NCBI GenBank assembly: GCA_034409055.1
Contig: DAOUMU010000449.1
Location: 1 to 34,800 of the forward strand
Length of the DNA stretch: 34,800 bases
Origin: DAOUMU01 sp034409055
GTDB lineage: Bacteria > Chloroflexota > Anaerolineae > 4572-78 > J111
Reading direction: 5' to 3'
A program made the position numbers and the translations under genes. Within the stretch, counting starts at the first letter, position 1. Each line of letters begins with the position of its first letter. Below are positions 14,104 through 23,105 of this stretch, piece after piece. The notes under the pieces were generated by a model. That model was not told the DNA's origin. It was given only the letters and a program-made list of their open reading frames with translations, and did no database searches.

Positions 14104-15241
14104 ATGTCTATGATTTCCACTGTGGTTGACAGCGGTCAATCGGTCTGGCCTCATATCGTTAGTCCAGCGGCCAATCATAAAAAAATCGAAGAAAACAACC
14201 GGCCTGGTAATGAAAAAATCACCTCGTTCAAAGCGTTGGGAGGCGAAACTCAACGGCAAGGTGGTCTACTCACGGATACCCTCGAAAATGATAGGGTCGA
14301 AGAGGCCATTGAAGCTGACTTTGATTTAAGTCTGATTAACGCAGATGATATTCTTGCTCTCTATCTCAAAGAAGCCGCCCAGACACCTTTACTGACCCCG
14401 GTCGAGGAGATTACCCTGGCCAAGCAAATTGAAAAAGGGCGCTGGGCGGAAAAAAAGCTGACCAGTGTGGCCTGTGACTCTGAAGAAGCCGAGAGATTAA
14501 AGGCTTATGTTAGAGAGGCTAACCAGGCCCGAAACCGTTTAATCAACGCCAATACCCGGCTGGTAATCAGTATTGCTAAAAAATATAGAGGACAAGAGGT
14601 CCCCTTGGCGGATCTTATTCAAGAGGGTAATTTAGGCCTGATGCGCGCGGTGGAAAAATTTGATTATCGCCGGGGATATAAATTTAGCACCTATGCCATG
14701 TGGTGGATTAGGCAAACGGTGAGTCGAGGCCTGATTAATCAGAACAGAACCATCCGCCTCCCCATTCACGTGAACGAACGTCCTTAAATTGAGTCAAGCT
14801 GCCAGCCAATTGGAGCAGATCCAAGGGGAAAAGCCGACTCTTGACGAATTGGCCAGTACGGTGGGGTTAGAATTGTCGCAGGTGCATCAAGTCTTGCAGG
14901 TCAGCCAGCCTGTGGAGTCACTGCAGTGGCCGCTGGATGAAGAGGGAGAGGGTACGTTGGAAGATCTTATTGAAGATGAGAATGCCCCTGCACCGCCAGA
15001 TGTGACGGATTATCATCTGCTACAGGCAAAGTTAGAGGAAGCCCTTTCCAGACTCAATCCAAGGGAAGCCAGAATTCTCAGATTACGTTTTGGTCTGGAA
15101 AACGGTCACAGTTGTACCCTGAAAGAAGTAGGACAAAAATTTGCCTTGACCCGTGAGAGAATCCGGCAAATTGAGAGCCAAGCTTTGGAAAAGCTCCGCC
15201 AGGCTGACTGCTCTGGGGAACTCAGAGAATATTTAAGCTAA
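14104..15241 (+). pseudogene. Sigma-70 family RNA polymerase sigma factor, frameshifted
   Basis: The first frame (14104-14787) carries region 1.2 (DDILALYLKEAAQTPLLTPVEE) and region 2 (NANTRLVISIAKKYRG, DLIQEGNLGLMRAVEKFDY, FSTYAMWWIRQ), ending in IRLPIHVNERP-stop. The second frame (from 14789) continues with SQAASQLEQIQGEKPT (region 3) and LNPREARILRLRFGL...ERIRQIESQALEKLR (region 4). The site reads CGT CCT TAA A. Removing one C gives CGT CTT AAA TTG, restoring E-R-L-K-L-S, which fits homologues. So one extra C breaks a normal group-2 primary-like sigma factor of about 378 residues. It may be a sequencing error, a true null or (less likely) +1 recoding. An RBS GAGG precedes 14104. Confidence 0.85.
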
Positions 15242-15277
15242 GGTCTTATTTTTATACCTATGTATGAAAGGAATAAA

Positions 15278-16390
15278 ATGATGCGCGTTGTAATTTTGGC
15301 CAATCTAAAACAGAATGCCCCTACCTGGCCTGGCATGCCACCTGATCAGTGGGATGATCTCGACTCCTGGGAGACGATTGAAGCGATTAGTATCGCTTTG
15401 GAAAAAGCGGGGCATCGAGTTACTTTCCTGGAAGGTGACCGGATGCTCTACAGTAATCTGCAAGGAGTCAAACCCGACATTTGTTTTAACCTCTGCGAGG
15501 GACACTTTGGCGATGCGCGGGAAGCGCAGGTGCCGGCTATGTTGGAAATGTTGGGCATTCCTTACACCGGCTCCCGGGTGATGACCCTGGCTCTGGCTCT
15601 GGACAAGCCTATGACCAAGCGAGTTCTGGCTTATCATGAATTGCCCACGCCGCCTTTCCAGGTGTTTGAACGGATAGATGAACCGCTCGAACCGAATTTG
15701 CAATTCCCGCTTTTCGTTAAACCAAGCCGAGAAGGCACCGGCATGGGCGTCAGCGCCGAGTCGATTGTGCACAATGAAAAACAACTCCGTACCCAACTAC
15801 GTCGTATCTTCGAGCGTTACAACCAGCCCGCCCTGGTCGAACAATTCATCGAGGGACGGGAAGTAACAGTAGGCCTGGTCGGCAATCTAACTAAACCCAG
15901 GGCCAGACGGCTACCGGAAGATGAAGAGGCCCCCCGTATTGTCCGGGGCCTTCACTTTTTCCCGCCGCTGGAGATTAATATGGCGGCTTACCCACCCGAG
16001 GAGGGCGGTCTCTATACTAATCGGATCAAGGTCGATCTGGTGCATGATTTTCACTACATCTGCCCGGCTCCGTTGGAGGAAAGTCAGATTGAGGAGTTGA
16101 ATTGGCTGGCCGCCGCCACTTTTCGGGTGATGGGTTGCCTGGATGTGGCCCGAGTAGACTTTCGACTGGATGCGAATGATGGGGATAAGCCTTACATTCT
16201 TGAGATCAACCCACTGCCAGGCTTGAACCCGACCTATTCTGATTTGTGCATTGAGGCGGCTGCCGATGGGTGGAGTTATAATGAGTTAATCAATCGTATC
16301 CTTAACGAAGCCTTACAGCGTCATCAGTTAAATACCCAATTGGCTCACTTACTAAAGGTACCAACACCACAATTGGTGGAAGATATCTAA
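15278..16390 (+). CDS. D-Ala-D-Ala ligase-like ATP-grasp ligase
   Basis: A 370-residue ATP-grasp enzyme. The N-domain ends in FNLCEGHFGDAREAQVPAML (70-89) and GIPYTGS. The ATP-grasp core has FVKPSREGTGMGVS (146-159), VEQFIEGREVTVGL and the Mg-binding LEINPLPGLNPTYSDL (308-323). This resembles Ddl but has longer insertions (206-260) and no SSxGV loop, so it is likely an amino-acid or peptide ligase rather than the housekeeping Ddl. ATG 15278 (or 15281) has AAAGGA 7 nt upstream and is preferred to ATG 15260. It lies upstream of the transporter and GshB-like gene cluster, separated by 456 bp with its own promoter. Confidence 0.85.
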   Translation: MMRVVILANLKQNAPTWPGMPPDQWDDLDSWETIEAISIALEKAGHRVTFLEGDRMLYSNLQGVKPDICFNLCEGHFGDAREAQVPAMLEMLGIPYTGSRVMTLALALDKPMTKRVLAYHELPTPPFQVFERIDEPLEPNLQFPLFVKPSREGTGMGVSAESIVHNEKQLRTQLRRIFERYNQPALVEQFIEGREVTVGLVGNLTKPRARRLPEDEEAPRIVRGLHFFPPLEINMAAYPPEEGGLYTNRIKVDLVHDFHYICPAPLEESQIEELNWLAAATFRVMGCLDVARVDFRLDANDGDKPYILEINPLPGLNPTYSDLCIEAAADGWSYNELINRILNEALQRHQLNTQLAHLLKVPTPQLVEDI

Positions 16391-16415
16391 ATTACGGTTA
16401 CAGGATAGGCCCTCG

Positions 16416-16515
16416 GTGATGGCAATTTTTAAAACAAGGTAAAAGGTGTCTTGGCAATTTGTCCGAATTGTATTAAAATGAAGCCACTATTTTTTGCCTA
16501 AATAATTGCCATCAC
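16416..16515. repeat. 100-bp element with 12-bp terminal inverted repeats
   Basis: GTGATGGCAATT (16416-16427) and AATTGCCATCAC (16504-16515) are perfect inverted repeats. The space between them includes a good promoter (16451-16479). A second inverted repeat, GGCCAC/GTGGCC (16519-16543), follows. The rest of the 456-bp gap between 16390 and 16847 holds no convincing gene. Confidence 0.6.
16451..16479 (+). promoter_or_regulatory. Sigma-70-like promoter upstream of the transporter operon
   Basis: TTGGCA (16451-16456), a 17-nt spacer and TAAAAT (16474-16479). It could drive the 16847-22863 operon with a long 5' region of about 360 nt, or the transcript may end at the GGCCAC hairpin. Assigned by eye. 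Confidence 0.45.
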
Positions 16516-16725
16516 GACGGCCACTTAGCTATTCAGGGTGGCCTATACACCTATTTGGTTTGGCCGGTTATTAGCCCCTCCCTTTACCCCGCTAAATTGG
16601 TCTTGTGAAGGCAAAACCTCACCGGAAACTGAAAAACTCATCTTGACACTTGCATTCAGGCACAGAATTTTTGTGGCAGTTATTGCCAGAATTTCCGTCA
16701 AGCAAAAAACTATAAATGAAAATAT

Positions 16726-16738
16726 GTAACTATTCACC
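16726..16738 (+). repeat. 13-bp direct repeat, left copy
   Basis: GTAACTATTCACC occurs here and again at 22885-22897 in the same orientation, bracketing the four-gene cluster. The word resembles the GTAACTACCTACC terminus of the MITE at 25270. Confidence 0.6.
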
Positions 16739-16846
16739 CGGTATGTCTGGATGAATTCCTATGAATTCCCACCCATCTGTGGTGGAGACTCGTAGAAGCT
16801 TATGTTTGAGCCAGGGGGAATAATTACGGTAATATTAAAAGGTTCT

Positions 16847-19072
16847 ATGAAAACAATCAGCAATGTCACCACCAGAATAAAAAATTTTTTTTCATCTTCT
16901 ATTTCAAACGAATCTGAAAATCACAAGTTTGGCACGTTTGACGGTGTTTTTATGCCGACCTTGCTGACGATTATGGGCGCGGTGATGTATCTGCGCACGG
17001 GCTGGGTGGTGGGCAATGCCGGCCTGGGCGGGGGGTTGTTGATCATCCTGTTGGCCAATCTCATTACCGTCTGCACCGGTTTATCCATTTCATCTATCGC
17101 CACTAACATTCGGGTCAAAGCGGGAGGGGCTTTTTCGATTATCTCCCAATCGTTGGGTCTGGAAGTGGGCGGAAGTGTCAGTGTCCCTTTCTACCTGGCC
17201 CAGGCCATTTCGGTGGCTTTCTACATCTTTGCTTTTAGTGAAGGCTGGCAGCGTATTTTTCCCACTCACCCAACCGTGGTGGTGGTCTTTGTCAGTTTTG
17301 GGATATGTTTCGCCATTGCTTTTGTCAGTGTGAACCTGGCGGTCCGGGTTCGTTACCCTATCTTGATGGTCATCACCTTTTCCCTTTTTTCTGTTTTCCT
17401 GGGCAGTTTCCCCAGGTTTGGCGGATTTACTCAGACACCGGTCATGTGGGGCGATTTTTCCGGCGGTAATTTTTGGCAGATTTTTGCCGTCTTCTTCCCG
17501 GCAGTGACCGGTGTACTGACCGGAGTCAATATGTCCGGAACGCTCAAAGACCCCCGCAAGAGCATTCCCCGAGGCATTATGGCTGCCATTGGACTGACCT
17601 TGCTAATTTACTTGAGCCTGGCTTACTGGGTTTCCTTAGTGGCCACTCCGGCGGAACTGGTGACCAACCTGACCATCATGGTGGACCGGGCGGCTTACGG
17701 ACCGGCCATCCTGGCCGGAATTTTGGCGGCCACCTTCTCCGCTGCCCTGAACTCATTGGTCAGCGCGCCCAGGGTCTTGCAGGCCATTGCCGAGCACAGC
17801 GTCTTGCCGGGGGGAGAGATATTTGCTCGCGAGACGACCTCTGGCGAACCACGTCCGGCTATGTATCTCACGGGCGGTATTGGACTGGTTACCCTGATTT
17901 TTGGCCTGGTCAGTGGGGGCTTAAACGCTATTGCCCCCCTGATGACCATGTTTTTTCTGATCGTCTATGCCGTGCTGAATGGGGTGATCATGCTTGAACA
18001 ATTGCTGGAATTAGTCAGCTTCCGTCCCCTGTTTCGGGTACCGCGCCTGGTGCCGGTGATTGGCCTGGTCGGGTGTGTCCTGGCTATGTTTCTGATCAAC
18101 CCGATTTTTAGCCTGGTGGCCATGGTGGTCATCATCCTGCTTTACGCCTATCTCTCGCGCCGCCAATTGCGTGCCCCCTGGAGCGACGTGCGGAGTGGTC
18201 TGTTTGTCACTCTGGCCGAGTGGGCGGCCAAGCGGGTCATCACGATGCCAACCTCCCAGGAACGGGCCTGGAAGCCCAGCCTGTTGGTGCCGGTGCAATC
18301 TGTGCAAAGCCTGCGGGGGAGTTATCGCTTCTTAAAAGCCCTGACTTATCCGCGCGGGTCTGTGCATGTTCTGGGCCTTTACCAGAACGGAGAGAAAGAG
18401 CGCCTGGCCAGGTTAGAGTCATTCGTCCATTCTTTTGCCAGGGATGGTATCTTTGCTCGAGTGGCCTTGTTGGCCGTGCAGGATTTTGCCCTTGGCCTGC
18501 AAACCGGGTTACAGGTACTGCACGGTGTCTTCTTTCACCCGAACATTCTATTTATGCCGGTCACCTCCGATATAAACGAAGCCACCCTCCAGTTCATTCT
18601 CGACCGGGCCACGGAGAATGACATTGGGGCTATTCTGTACGCCAACCATCCCGAGGCCTCCCTGGGCCACGAAGAGACCATTAACGTTTGGATCCGGGAT
18701 CAAAGCCCGACCTGGGAGGTAGGGCTACGCTTGAGTAATCTCGACCTGGCCCTGTTACTGGCCTACCAACTGGCCCGCAATTGGCAAGGCCGGATAACCT
18801 TGATTACCATCGTGGCTGATCCCGCTGAACAGGCCAACGGTGAGGCATTTTTGGCCGATTTAATCAACTTCGGACGCATGCCCCGTAATACCCGGGCCAT
18901 TGTCGAGGTCGGTTCTCTGGAGGCGTACCTGCCCCGCTCTCCCCAGGCCGATCTCAACATTTTTGGTCTTCAGAAGCGGGTCAATCTGGCCTTCATCGAG
19001 CGTATGATGACGGCCACTGATGCCTCCTGCATCTTCGTCCACGATTCTGGACACGAGAGTGCGTTGGCATAA
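16847..19072 (+). CDS. SLC12-type cation-chloride cotransporter (APC superfamily)
   Basis: A 741-residue membrane protein. Residues about 25-470 hold roughly 12 membrane helices, with the SLC12 hallmark GTFDGVFMPTLLTIMGAVMYLRTGWVVG at the start. Family features include TGVLTGVNMSGTLKDPRKSIPRG and SAPRVLQAIAEHSVLPG. The C-terminal 250 residues form a soluble domain, as in eukaryotic NKCC/KCC proteins. Family members move K+/Na+/Cl- or amino acids; substrate is unknown. ATG 16847 has AAAAGG 6 nt upstream; ATG 16802 would add 15 residues. The three following genes (46 nt, then 4-nt overlaps) suggest one operon, so it may import or export the substrate of those enzymes (inference). Confidence 0.85.
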   Translation: MKTISNVTTRIKNFFSSSISNESENHKFGTFDGVFMPTLLTIMGAVMYLRTGWVVGNAGLGGGLLIILLANLITVCTGLSISSIATNIRVKAGGAFSIISQSLGLEVGGSVSVPFYLAQAISVAFYIFAFSEGWQRIFPTHPTVVVVFVSFGICFAIAFVSVNLAVRVRYPILMVITFSLFSVFLGSFPRFGGFTQTPVMWGDFSGGNFWQIFAVFFPAVTGVLTGVNMSGTLKDPRKSIPRGIMAAIGLTLLIYLSLAYWVSLVATPAELVTNLTIMVDRAAYGPAILAGILAATFSAALNSLVSAPRVLQAIAEHSVLPGGEIFARETTSGEPRPAMYLTGGIGLVTLIFGLVSGGLNAIAPLMTMFFLIVYAVLNGVIMLEQLLELVSFRPLFRVPRLVPVIGLVGCVLAMFLINPIFSLVAMVVIILLYAYLSRRQLRAPWSDVRSGLFVTLAEWAAKRVITMPTSQERAWKPSLLVPVQSVQSLRGSYRFLKALTYPRGSVHVLGLYQNGEKERLARLESFVHSFARDGIFARVALLAVQDFALGLQTGLQVLHGVFFHPNILFMPVTSDINEATLQFILDRATENDIGAILYANHPEASLGHEETINVWIRDQSPTWEVGLRLSNLDLALLLAYQLARNWQGRITLITIVADPAEQANGEAFLADLINFGRMPRNTRAIVEVGSLEAYLPRSPQADLNIFGLQKRVNLAFIERMMTATDASCIFVHDSGHESALA

Positions 19073-19118
19073 GGGCAGCAGAATATTCGTCCATTCGAGT
19101 CAATAAAAGGGAGAATAA

Positions 19119-19901
19119 ATGGAACAATCGCTATGGCAACTGCACCAGGGAGATGGCCCCCTGGTGGCTACGGCCATTCATAATGGACACACAGTACGGG
19201 AAGAAGTCGTTGCAATGATGGCCTTGAGCGAAGCTGAGCGGCTGCGGGAAGAAGACCCATTTACCGGCCAGTGGACCACTGTAGCAGACACCAGGATTGT
19301 GGCTCTCAGGTCACGCTTTGAGGTCGACCTGAACCGGCCCCGCGAGAAGGCCGTCTATCTTGAGCCGGAAGACGCCTGGGGACTACAGGTCTGGCAAAAG
19401 CAGCCACCCCCTGAAATCGTAACTCGCTCGCTGGCAGCGTACGATGCCTTCTATGCCGAAGTCAAGCGGGTTTTGACCAACTTAGAACGCCGCTATGGTC
19501 GCTTTGTGGTCTTCGACTTGCACACCTACAACCATCGACGCGATGGCGCAGATGGTCCCCCGGCCGACCCGGAGCAGAACCCGGAAGTTAACGTCGGTAC
19601 TGGTACGATGGATCGTGACCAATGGGCCCCGCTTGTGGACCGCTTTATCGCGGACCTGCGCGCTTTTGATTTTCTCGGCCGCTCGCTGGACGTGCGAGAA
19701 AACGTCAAGTTTTATGGGGGACAGTTTCCCGGCTGGATTCACCAGACCTTTCCCCAATCGGCCTGTGTCTTGGCCATCGAATTTAAAAAATTTTTTATGG
19801 ATGAATGGACGAGACAGCCCGATTCGGTGCAGTTAGAAGCCATTCGGCAGGCGCTACAGTCTACCGTGCCGGGTGTACTTGAGACATTGAGGAAATTATG
19901 A
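19119..19901 (+). CDS. N-formylglutamate amidohydrolase family enzyme
   Basis: A 260-residue zinc hydrolase of the FGase family. Visible motifs are HNGH (21-24), the REEDPFTGQWT segment (44-53), the SRFEVDLNRP arginine motif (66-74) and FDLHTYNHR (132-140), a likely metal/substrate-binding stretch. It ends with EFKKFFMDEW. Classical FGase cleaves N-formyl-L-glutamate in histidine breakdown, but no hut genes are near. It overlaps by 4 nt (ATGA) with the DUF1704 gene, so hydrolysis of another N-acyl or gamma-glutamyl amide in that pathway is more likely (inference). RBS AAAAGGGAG precedes ATG 19119. Confidence 0.88.
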   Translation: MEQSLWQLHQGDGPLVATAIHNGHTVREEVVAMMALSEAERLREEDPFTGQWTTVADTRIVALRSRFEVDLNRPREKAVYLEPEDAWGLQVWQKQPPPEIVTRSLAAYDAFYAEVKRVLTNLERRYGRFVVFDLHTYNHRRDGADGPPADPEQNPEVNVGTGTMDRDQWAPLVDRFIADLRAFDFLGRSLDVRENVKFYGGQFPGWIHQTFPQSACVLAIEFKKFFMDEWTRQPDSVQLEAIRQALQSTVPGVLETLRKL

Positions 19902-21820
19902 GCCAGTCGAAATCACCACCGGTTGAGACCATCTCCGATGATCTGATTCAGCTAGTTTCTACTCGTTTGGCCCAGGGTAAGCGGGTCAGGCATACCTTGC
20001 CGCTGGAAGGACTCTTACACATTGACCGGGAGCTGCCCTTTTTGTGCGTTTATCGGCGTCCACCCAGGCGGCTGGACGAGGGGACCGAACAGTTGGTCAC
20101 TGGCGAGGCATCGTACCTGATCGCTTCCGGTGAGCGGCGGTTCAAGCCAGGGCTGGCGGCTCTTGTTCGTAGTGTGGTCGAAACGCTGGCCAACAAATTT
20201 GACGCTTTTTTGATTATTGAAATTTGGTCTGCACCGGCCAGCCAAAATAACAATGAACAAGATCCCTTGCTGCTCAAACCGGCCTTTCGCATTGTGACCT
20301 CAAAGGTGCGACCTCCAACTATAACCATTGAAGTCTTGGAAGAAGCTCTCAAACGGATCAAAATTCAGCGACAAACGGCAACGGTCGAGGTAGTCTACAG
20401 CAAGAAGCGAGCTCCGCAGGGATTGCTGCCCCTCGTGCCATCTGTGGAGGCCAGGAAGCTTAACTGCTTCCTGATCGGCTTGGAAGTGCAGCCAATCTAT
20501 CGCCAGGCGACGACCGGGGAGATTTTCCCGGTTGTGCTACGGACGCTGCATCGGGGGGTGGCCCGGGCTCTCAAGCAAGCCTTTTTTGAGTTTTCACGTA
20601 TCCAAACCACCCATCGTCCGGCCAATTACCAGGCCTTAGGGCGGCGAGCGGTGGTCAAAACGGTCTGGAATGTAGACCGGCGTCTGGCAGAAATCAGCAA
20701 CGCTTTTGATTTTCTGTTACAAGTCACCCCGGTCAATACGGACGCGGCCTGGACCCAGTTCAGACGGCAACATTTTGAGCGTACGCCGGTCTTTCACTAT
20801 CGCCCTTTGCTGGTGGACCCGGCTCTGCTCAAACGTAAATTGTATCAAATCCCCATCGAGCGTGTGGAAGACCCAACCCTGGCTTTCCTCTTTCGGGAGA
20901 AACGCAGCGAGCTGGATCGACAGATAACGATGCTGGGGGATCGGGGCAAACGAAAATTTCTCTACGGCAGTTTGCAGCTTTTCGGCGGTGTCAGCGATGC
21001 ATTGAGGCAATTGGCTGAAGAAATATTGCACAAGATATCGCCGCGCAGCCGCGAAAACTCACGGGGTGGACACCTCAATGCAGCCGTCTTTGCCGACCGG
21101 GCCAGGGCTGAAATTGAATATTACCGTCAGATTGCCCCCAACCTCTCAGTCACCGTCCAGGTTCGTGATGATATCGTTGGTCTGATGGTATCGCATGGCA
21201 ACTTGTTGATTGGTCAGCAAACAAAAATTCCGGTGTCACGAGTCGAGGCCCTGCTTCAGCACGAGGTTGGTACCCACGTTTTAACCTACTTCAACGGTCG
21301 AGCGCAGCCCTTCCAGCAGCTTTATGCCGGCCTGGCCGGCTATGAGGAATTGCAAGAGGGGCTGGCGGTGCTGGCAGAGTATCTGGTGGGCGGCTTGAGT
21401 CGTCCGCGCCTGCGTCTCCTGGCCGGACGAGTCATAGCGGCCCAGAGCTTAATCGAAGGCGCGTCGTTTATTGAAACCTTTCGTGAACTTAATCGTACTT
21501 ATGGCTTTGAGCAGCGAACTGCGTTTACTGTTACTACGCGCATTTATCGGGGGGGGGGCTTGACCAAGGATATAGTTTATCTACGGGGATTGGTGGGGGT
21601 GCTAAAGTACCTGAAACGAGGCGGTGACCTCGAACCCTTGTTTGTGGGCAAGATTATGACCGATCATATCCCGATTATTCAGGAGTTACAATGGCGCCAG
21701 GTCCTACGCCCGGCCCCGCTTCGCCCTCGTTATATGGATCATCCCCAAACCGCAACCAGGTTGGCCGGCTTGCGAAATGGGTTGTCAGTATTAGATTTGA
21801 TTGAAAGGAGAAAAAGATGA
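19898..21820 (+). CDS. DUF1704/QEGLA-motif metallopeptidase-like protein
   Basis: A 640-residue soluble protein of the family labelled flavohemoglobin expression-modulating QEGLA protein (DUF1704). The zinc-binding HEVGTH (455-460, HExxxH) and QEGLA (486-490) match the catalytic centre of MATCAP, the eukaryotic tubulin tyrosine carboxypeptidase group in the same family. The N-terminal 300 residues form a separate domain of unknown role. It overlaps the previous and next genes by 4 nt each, so translation is coupled. By analogy it may remove a C-terminal amino acid that a ligase adds (inference). Length agrees with bacterial members. Confidence 0.87.
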   Translation: MSQSKSPPVETISDDLIQLVSTRLAQGKRVRHTLPLEGLLHIDRELPFLCVYRRPPRRLDEGTEQLVTGEASYLIASGERRFKPGLAALVRSVVETLANKFDAFLIIEIWSAPASQNNNEQDPLLLKPAFRIVTSKVRPPTITIEVLEEALKRIKIQRQTATVEVVYSKKRAPQGLLPLVPSVEARKLNCFLIGLEVQPIYRQATTGEIFPVVLRTLHRGVARALKQAFFEFSRIQTTHRPANYQALGRRAVVKTVWNVDRRLAEISNAFDFLLQVTPVNTDAAWTQFRRQHFERTPVFHYRPLLVDPALLKRKLYQIPIERVEDPTLAFLFREKRSELDRQITMLGDRGKRKFLYGSLQLFGGVSDALRQLAEEILHKISPRSRENSRGGHLNAAVFADRARAEIEYYRQIAPNLSVTVQVRDDIVGLMVSHGNLLIGQQTKIPVSRVEALLQHEVGTHVLTYFNGRAQPFQQLYAGLAGYEELQEGLAVLAEYLVGGLSRPRLRLLAGRVIAAQSLIEGASFIETFRELNRTYGFEQRTAFTVTTRIYRGGGLTKDIVYLRGLVGVLKYLKRGGDLEPLFVGKIMTDHIPIIQELQWRQVLRPAPLRPRYMDHPQTATRLAGLRNGLSVLDLIERRKR

Positions 21821-22863
21821 GAATTGGCTTTGTGGTGAATGACATACAAACAGAAGAGAAAGGCTATACCACCACGCGCCTGGGTATGGCCGCTATCAAC
21901 CTGGGGCACGAAGCCTGGGTGATGGGAGTAGGCGACCTGGCCTATGATCCCGACGATCACATCCGGGCCCGGGCCCGGGCAGCGCCGGGCAAGAAATATA
22001 AATCTACAGTGGTTTATCTGAAGGAACTGCAAAGTTCGAAGGCCAAGGTTGAACGCATCACTGTAGATGACCTGGATGTTTTGATGCTGCGTAACGACCC
22101 TTCTGTCGACGCCGTGCAACGCCCCTGGGCCCAGTCGGCCGGTATTATTTTTGGCCGGCTGGCCATGCGCTACGGCGTGGTCGTTCTTAACGACCCCGAT
22201 GGCTTAGCCGCAGCGCTGAACAAGATGTACTTCCAACACTTTCCCGAAGAGGTCCGACCTAAAACGCTCATCACCCGGGATCGAACGGAAATTCGGGCCT
22301 TTGCCAAAGAGCAAGGCGGCAATATTGTCTTAAAGCCCCTCCAGGGTTCGGGCGGTCAGAGCGTCTTCCTGGTGCGACCGGATGATCTCTCCAACCTGAA
22401 CCAGATGATCGATGCAGTCAGCCGGGATGGCTACGTGATTGCCCAGGAATACTTACCGGCCGCAGCCGAAGGGGATACCCGCCTGTTTCTCTTGAACGGT
22501 CAACCGTTGCGCTACCGGGGTAAGTACGCCGCCTTCCGACGGGTGCGCTCCGGCGACGACATTAGGAGCAATGTCCATGCTGGTGGTACAATCCAGGCAG
22601 CCACCATCGATAATACGGCGCTGCGCGTGGCCGAGATTGTGCGGCCCAAATTGGTTCAGGACGGCATGTTCCTGGTTGGATTGGACATTGTTGGGGACAA
22701 ATTGATGGAGATCAACGTCTTCAGTCCGGGTGGCCTGGGCAGTGCTCAACGATTTGAGAAAGTGAATTTTACGCACGCTGTTATTCAGGCCCTGGAGAAT
22801 AAGGTGCAATATATGAGCTACTACCGGCGCAACTTTGACAACGCAGAGATGGCTACATTGTAA
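21817..22863 (+). CDS. GshB-like ATP-grasp ligase
   Basis: A 348-residue enzyme with the glutathione-synthetase ATP-grasp fold. Residues 1-125 form the GSH-S N-domain (VLMLRNDPS at 88-96). The ATP-binding loop is VLKPLQGSGGQSV (171-183), the glutathione synthetase-type RRVRSGDDIRSNVHAGG lies at 241-257 and the Mg-binding LMEINVFSPGGL at 296-307. It would join two substrates through an acyl-phosphate. No gshA is present. The gene overlaps DUF1704 by 4 nt and is the last of the run, followed by a terminator. Glutathione synthesis is possible but the neighbours suggest another peptide or amide product. Confidence 0.87.
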   Translation: MRIGFVVNDIQTEEKGYTTTRLGMAAINLGHEAWVMGVGDLAYDPDDHIRARARAAPGKKYKSTVVYLKELQSSKAKVERITVDDLDVLMLRNDPSVDAVQRPWAQSAGIIFGRLAMRYGVVVLNDPDGLAAALNKMYFQHFPEEVRPKTLITRDRTEIRAFAKEQGGNIVLKPLQGSGGQSVFLVRPDDLSNLNQMIDAVSRDGYVIAQEYLPAAAEGDTRLFLLNGQPLRYRGKYAAFRRVRSGDDIRSNVHAGGTIQAATIDNTALRVAEIVRPKLVQDGMFLVGLDIVGDKLMEINVFSPGGLGSAQRFEKVNFTHAVIQALENKVQYMSYYRRNFDNAEMATL

Positions 22864-22884
22864 ACCTGTCACAAATTAGTGGGA

Positions 22885-22897
22885 GTAACTATTCACC
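22885..22897 (+). repeat. 13-bp direct repeat, right copy
   Basis: GTAACTATTCACC, identical to 16726-16738, lies 21 nt after the stop of the GshB-like gene. Confidence 0.6.
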
Positions 22898-22907
22898 TTG
22901 TCACTTG

Positions 22908-22934
22908 CCGACCAACTGGTCGGTATTTGTTTTT
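22908..22934 (+). terminator. Intrinsic terminator after the GshB-like gene
   Basis: CCGACC-AACT-GGTCGG hairpin (extendable to CCGACCA/TGGTCGG) followed by TATTTGTTTTT. It closes the plus-strand operon. The remaining 160 bp before 23095 holds no recognisable gene. Confidence 0.7.
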
Positions 22935-23059
22935 ATTGAGGATCGTGCAAAAAATGTCATGGTTGATCGCCGTTAGCCTTCGTGACCATAGGGGTGGCCC
23001 ATCAAGCCCTGGGGGCCGGATTTATCCCGTTGAAGCATTAAACAACGCAGAAAAGGAGC

Positions 23060-23105
23060 AAAAAAATGTCTACTGCGTCCTGATGTGTGCTGAGCTAAGA
23101 CGCAG
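23060..23105 (-). terminator. Intrinsic terminator of the SPFH operon
   Basis: On the minus strand CTGCGTC (23105-23099) pairs with GACGCAG (23079-23073) across a 19-nt loop and is followed by TAGACATTTTTTT. The stem includes the end of the SPFH gene's stop region. Confidence 0.7.

Noticed and set aside
14770..14795. Programmed +1 frameshift in the sigma factor as the favoured explanation
   Set aside because: Codon CCT before TAA gives a poor re-pairing (CTT) for a proline tRNA and there is no SD-like stimulator upstream. An extra C is simpler.
16538..16729. 63-codon plus-strand reading frame between the ligase and transporter genes
   Set aside because: No RBS, no recognisable domain, and it overlaps a GGCCAC/GTGGCC hairpin. 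Most of this gap looks non-coding.
16391..16846. c-di-AMP (ydaO-type) riboswitch before the SLC12-type gene
   Set aside because: The conserved motifs of that class were not found. The inverted repeats here look like element ends.
19119..19901. hutG assignment in histidine degradation
   Set aside because: No other hut gene is in the window, and the operon partners are unrelated to histidine use.
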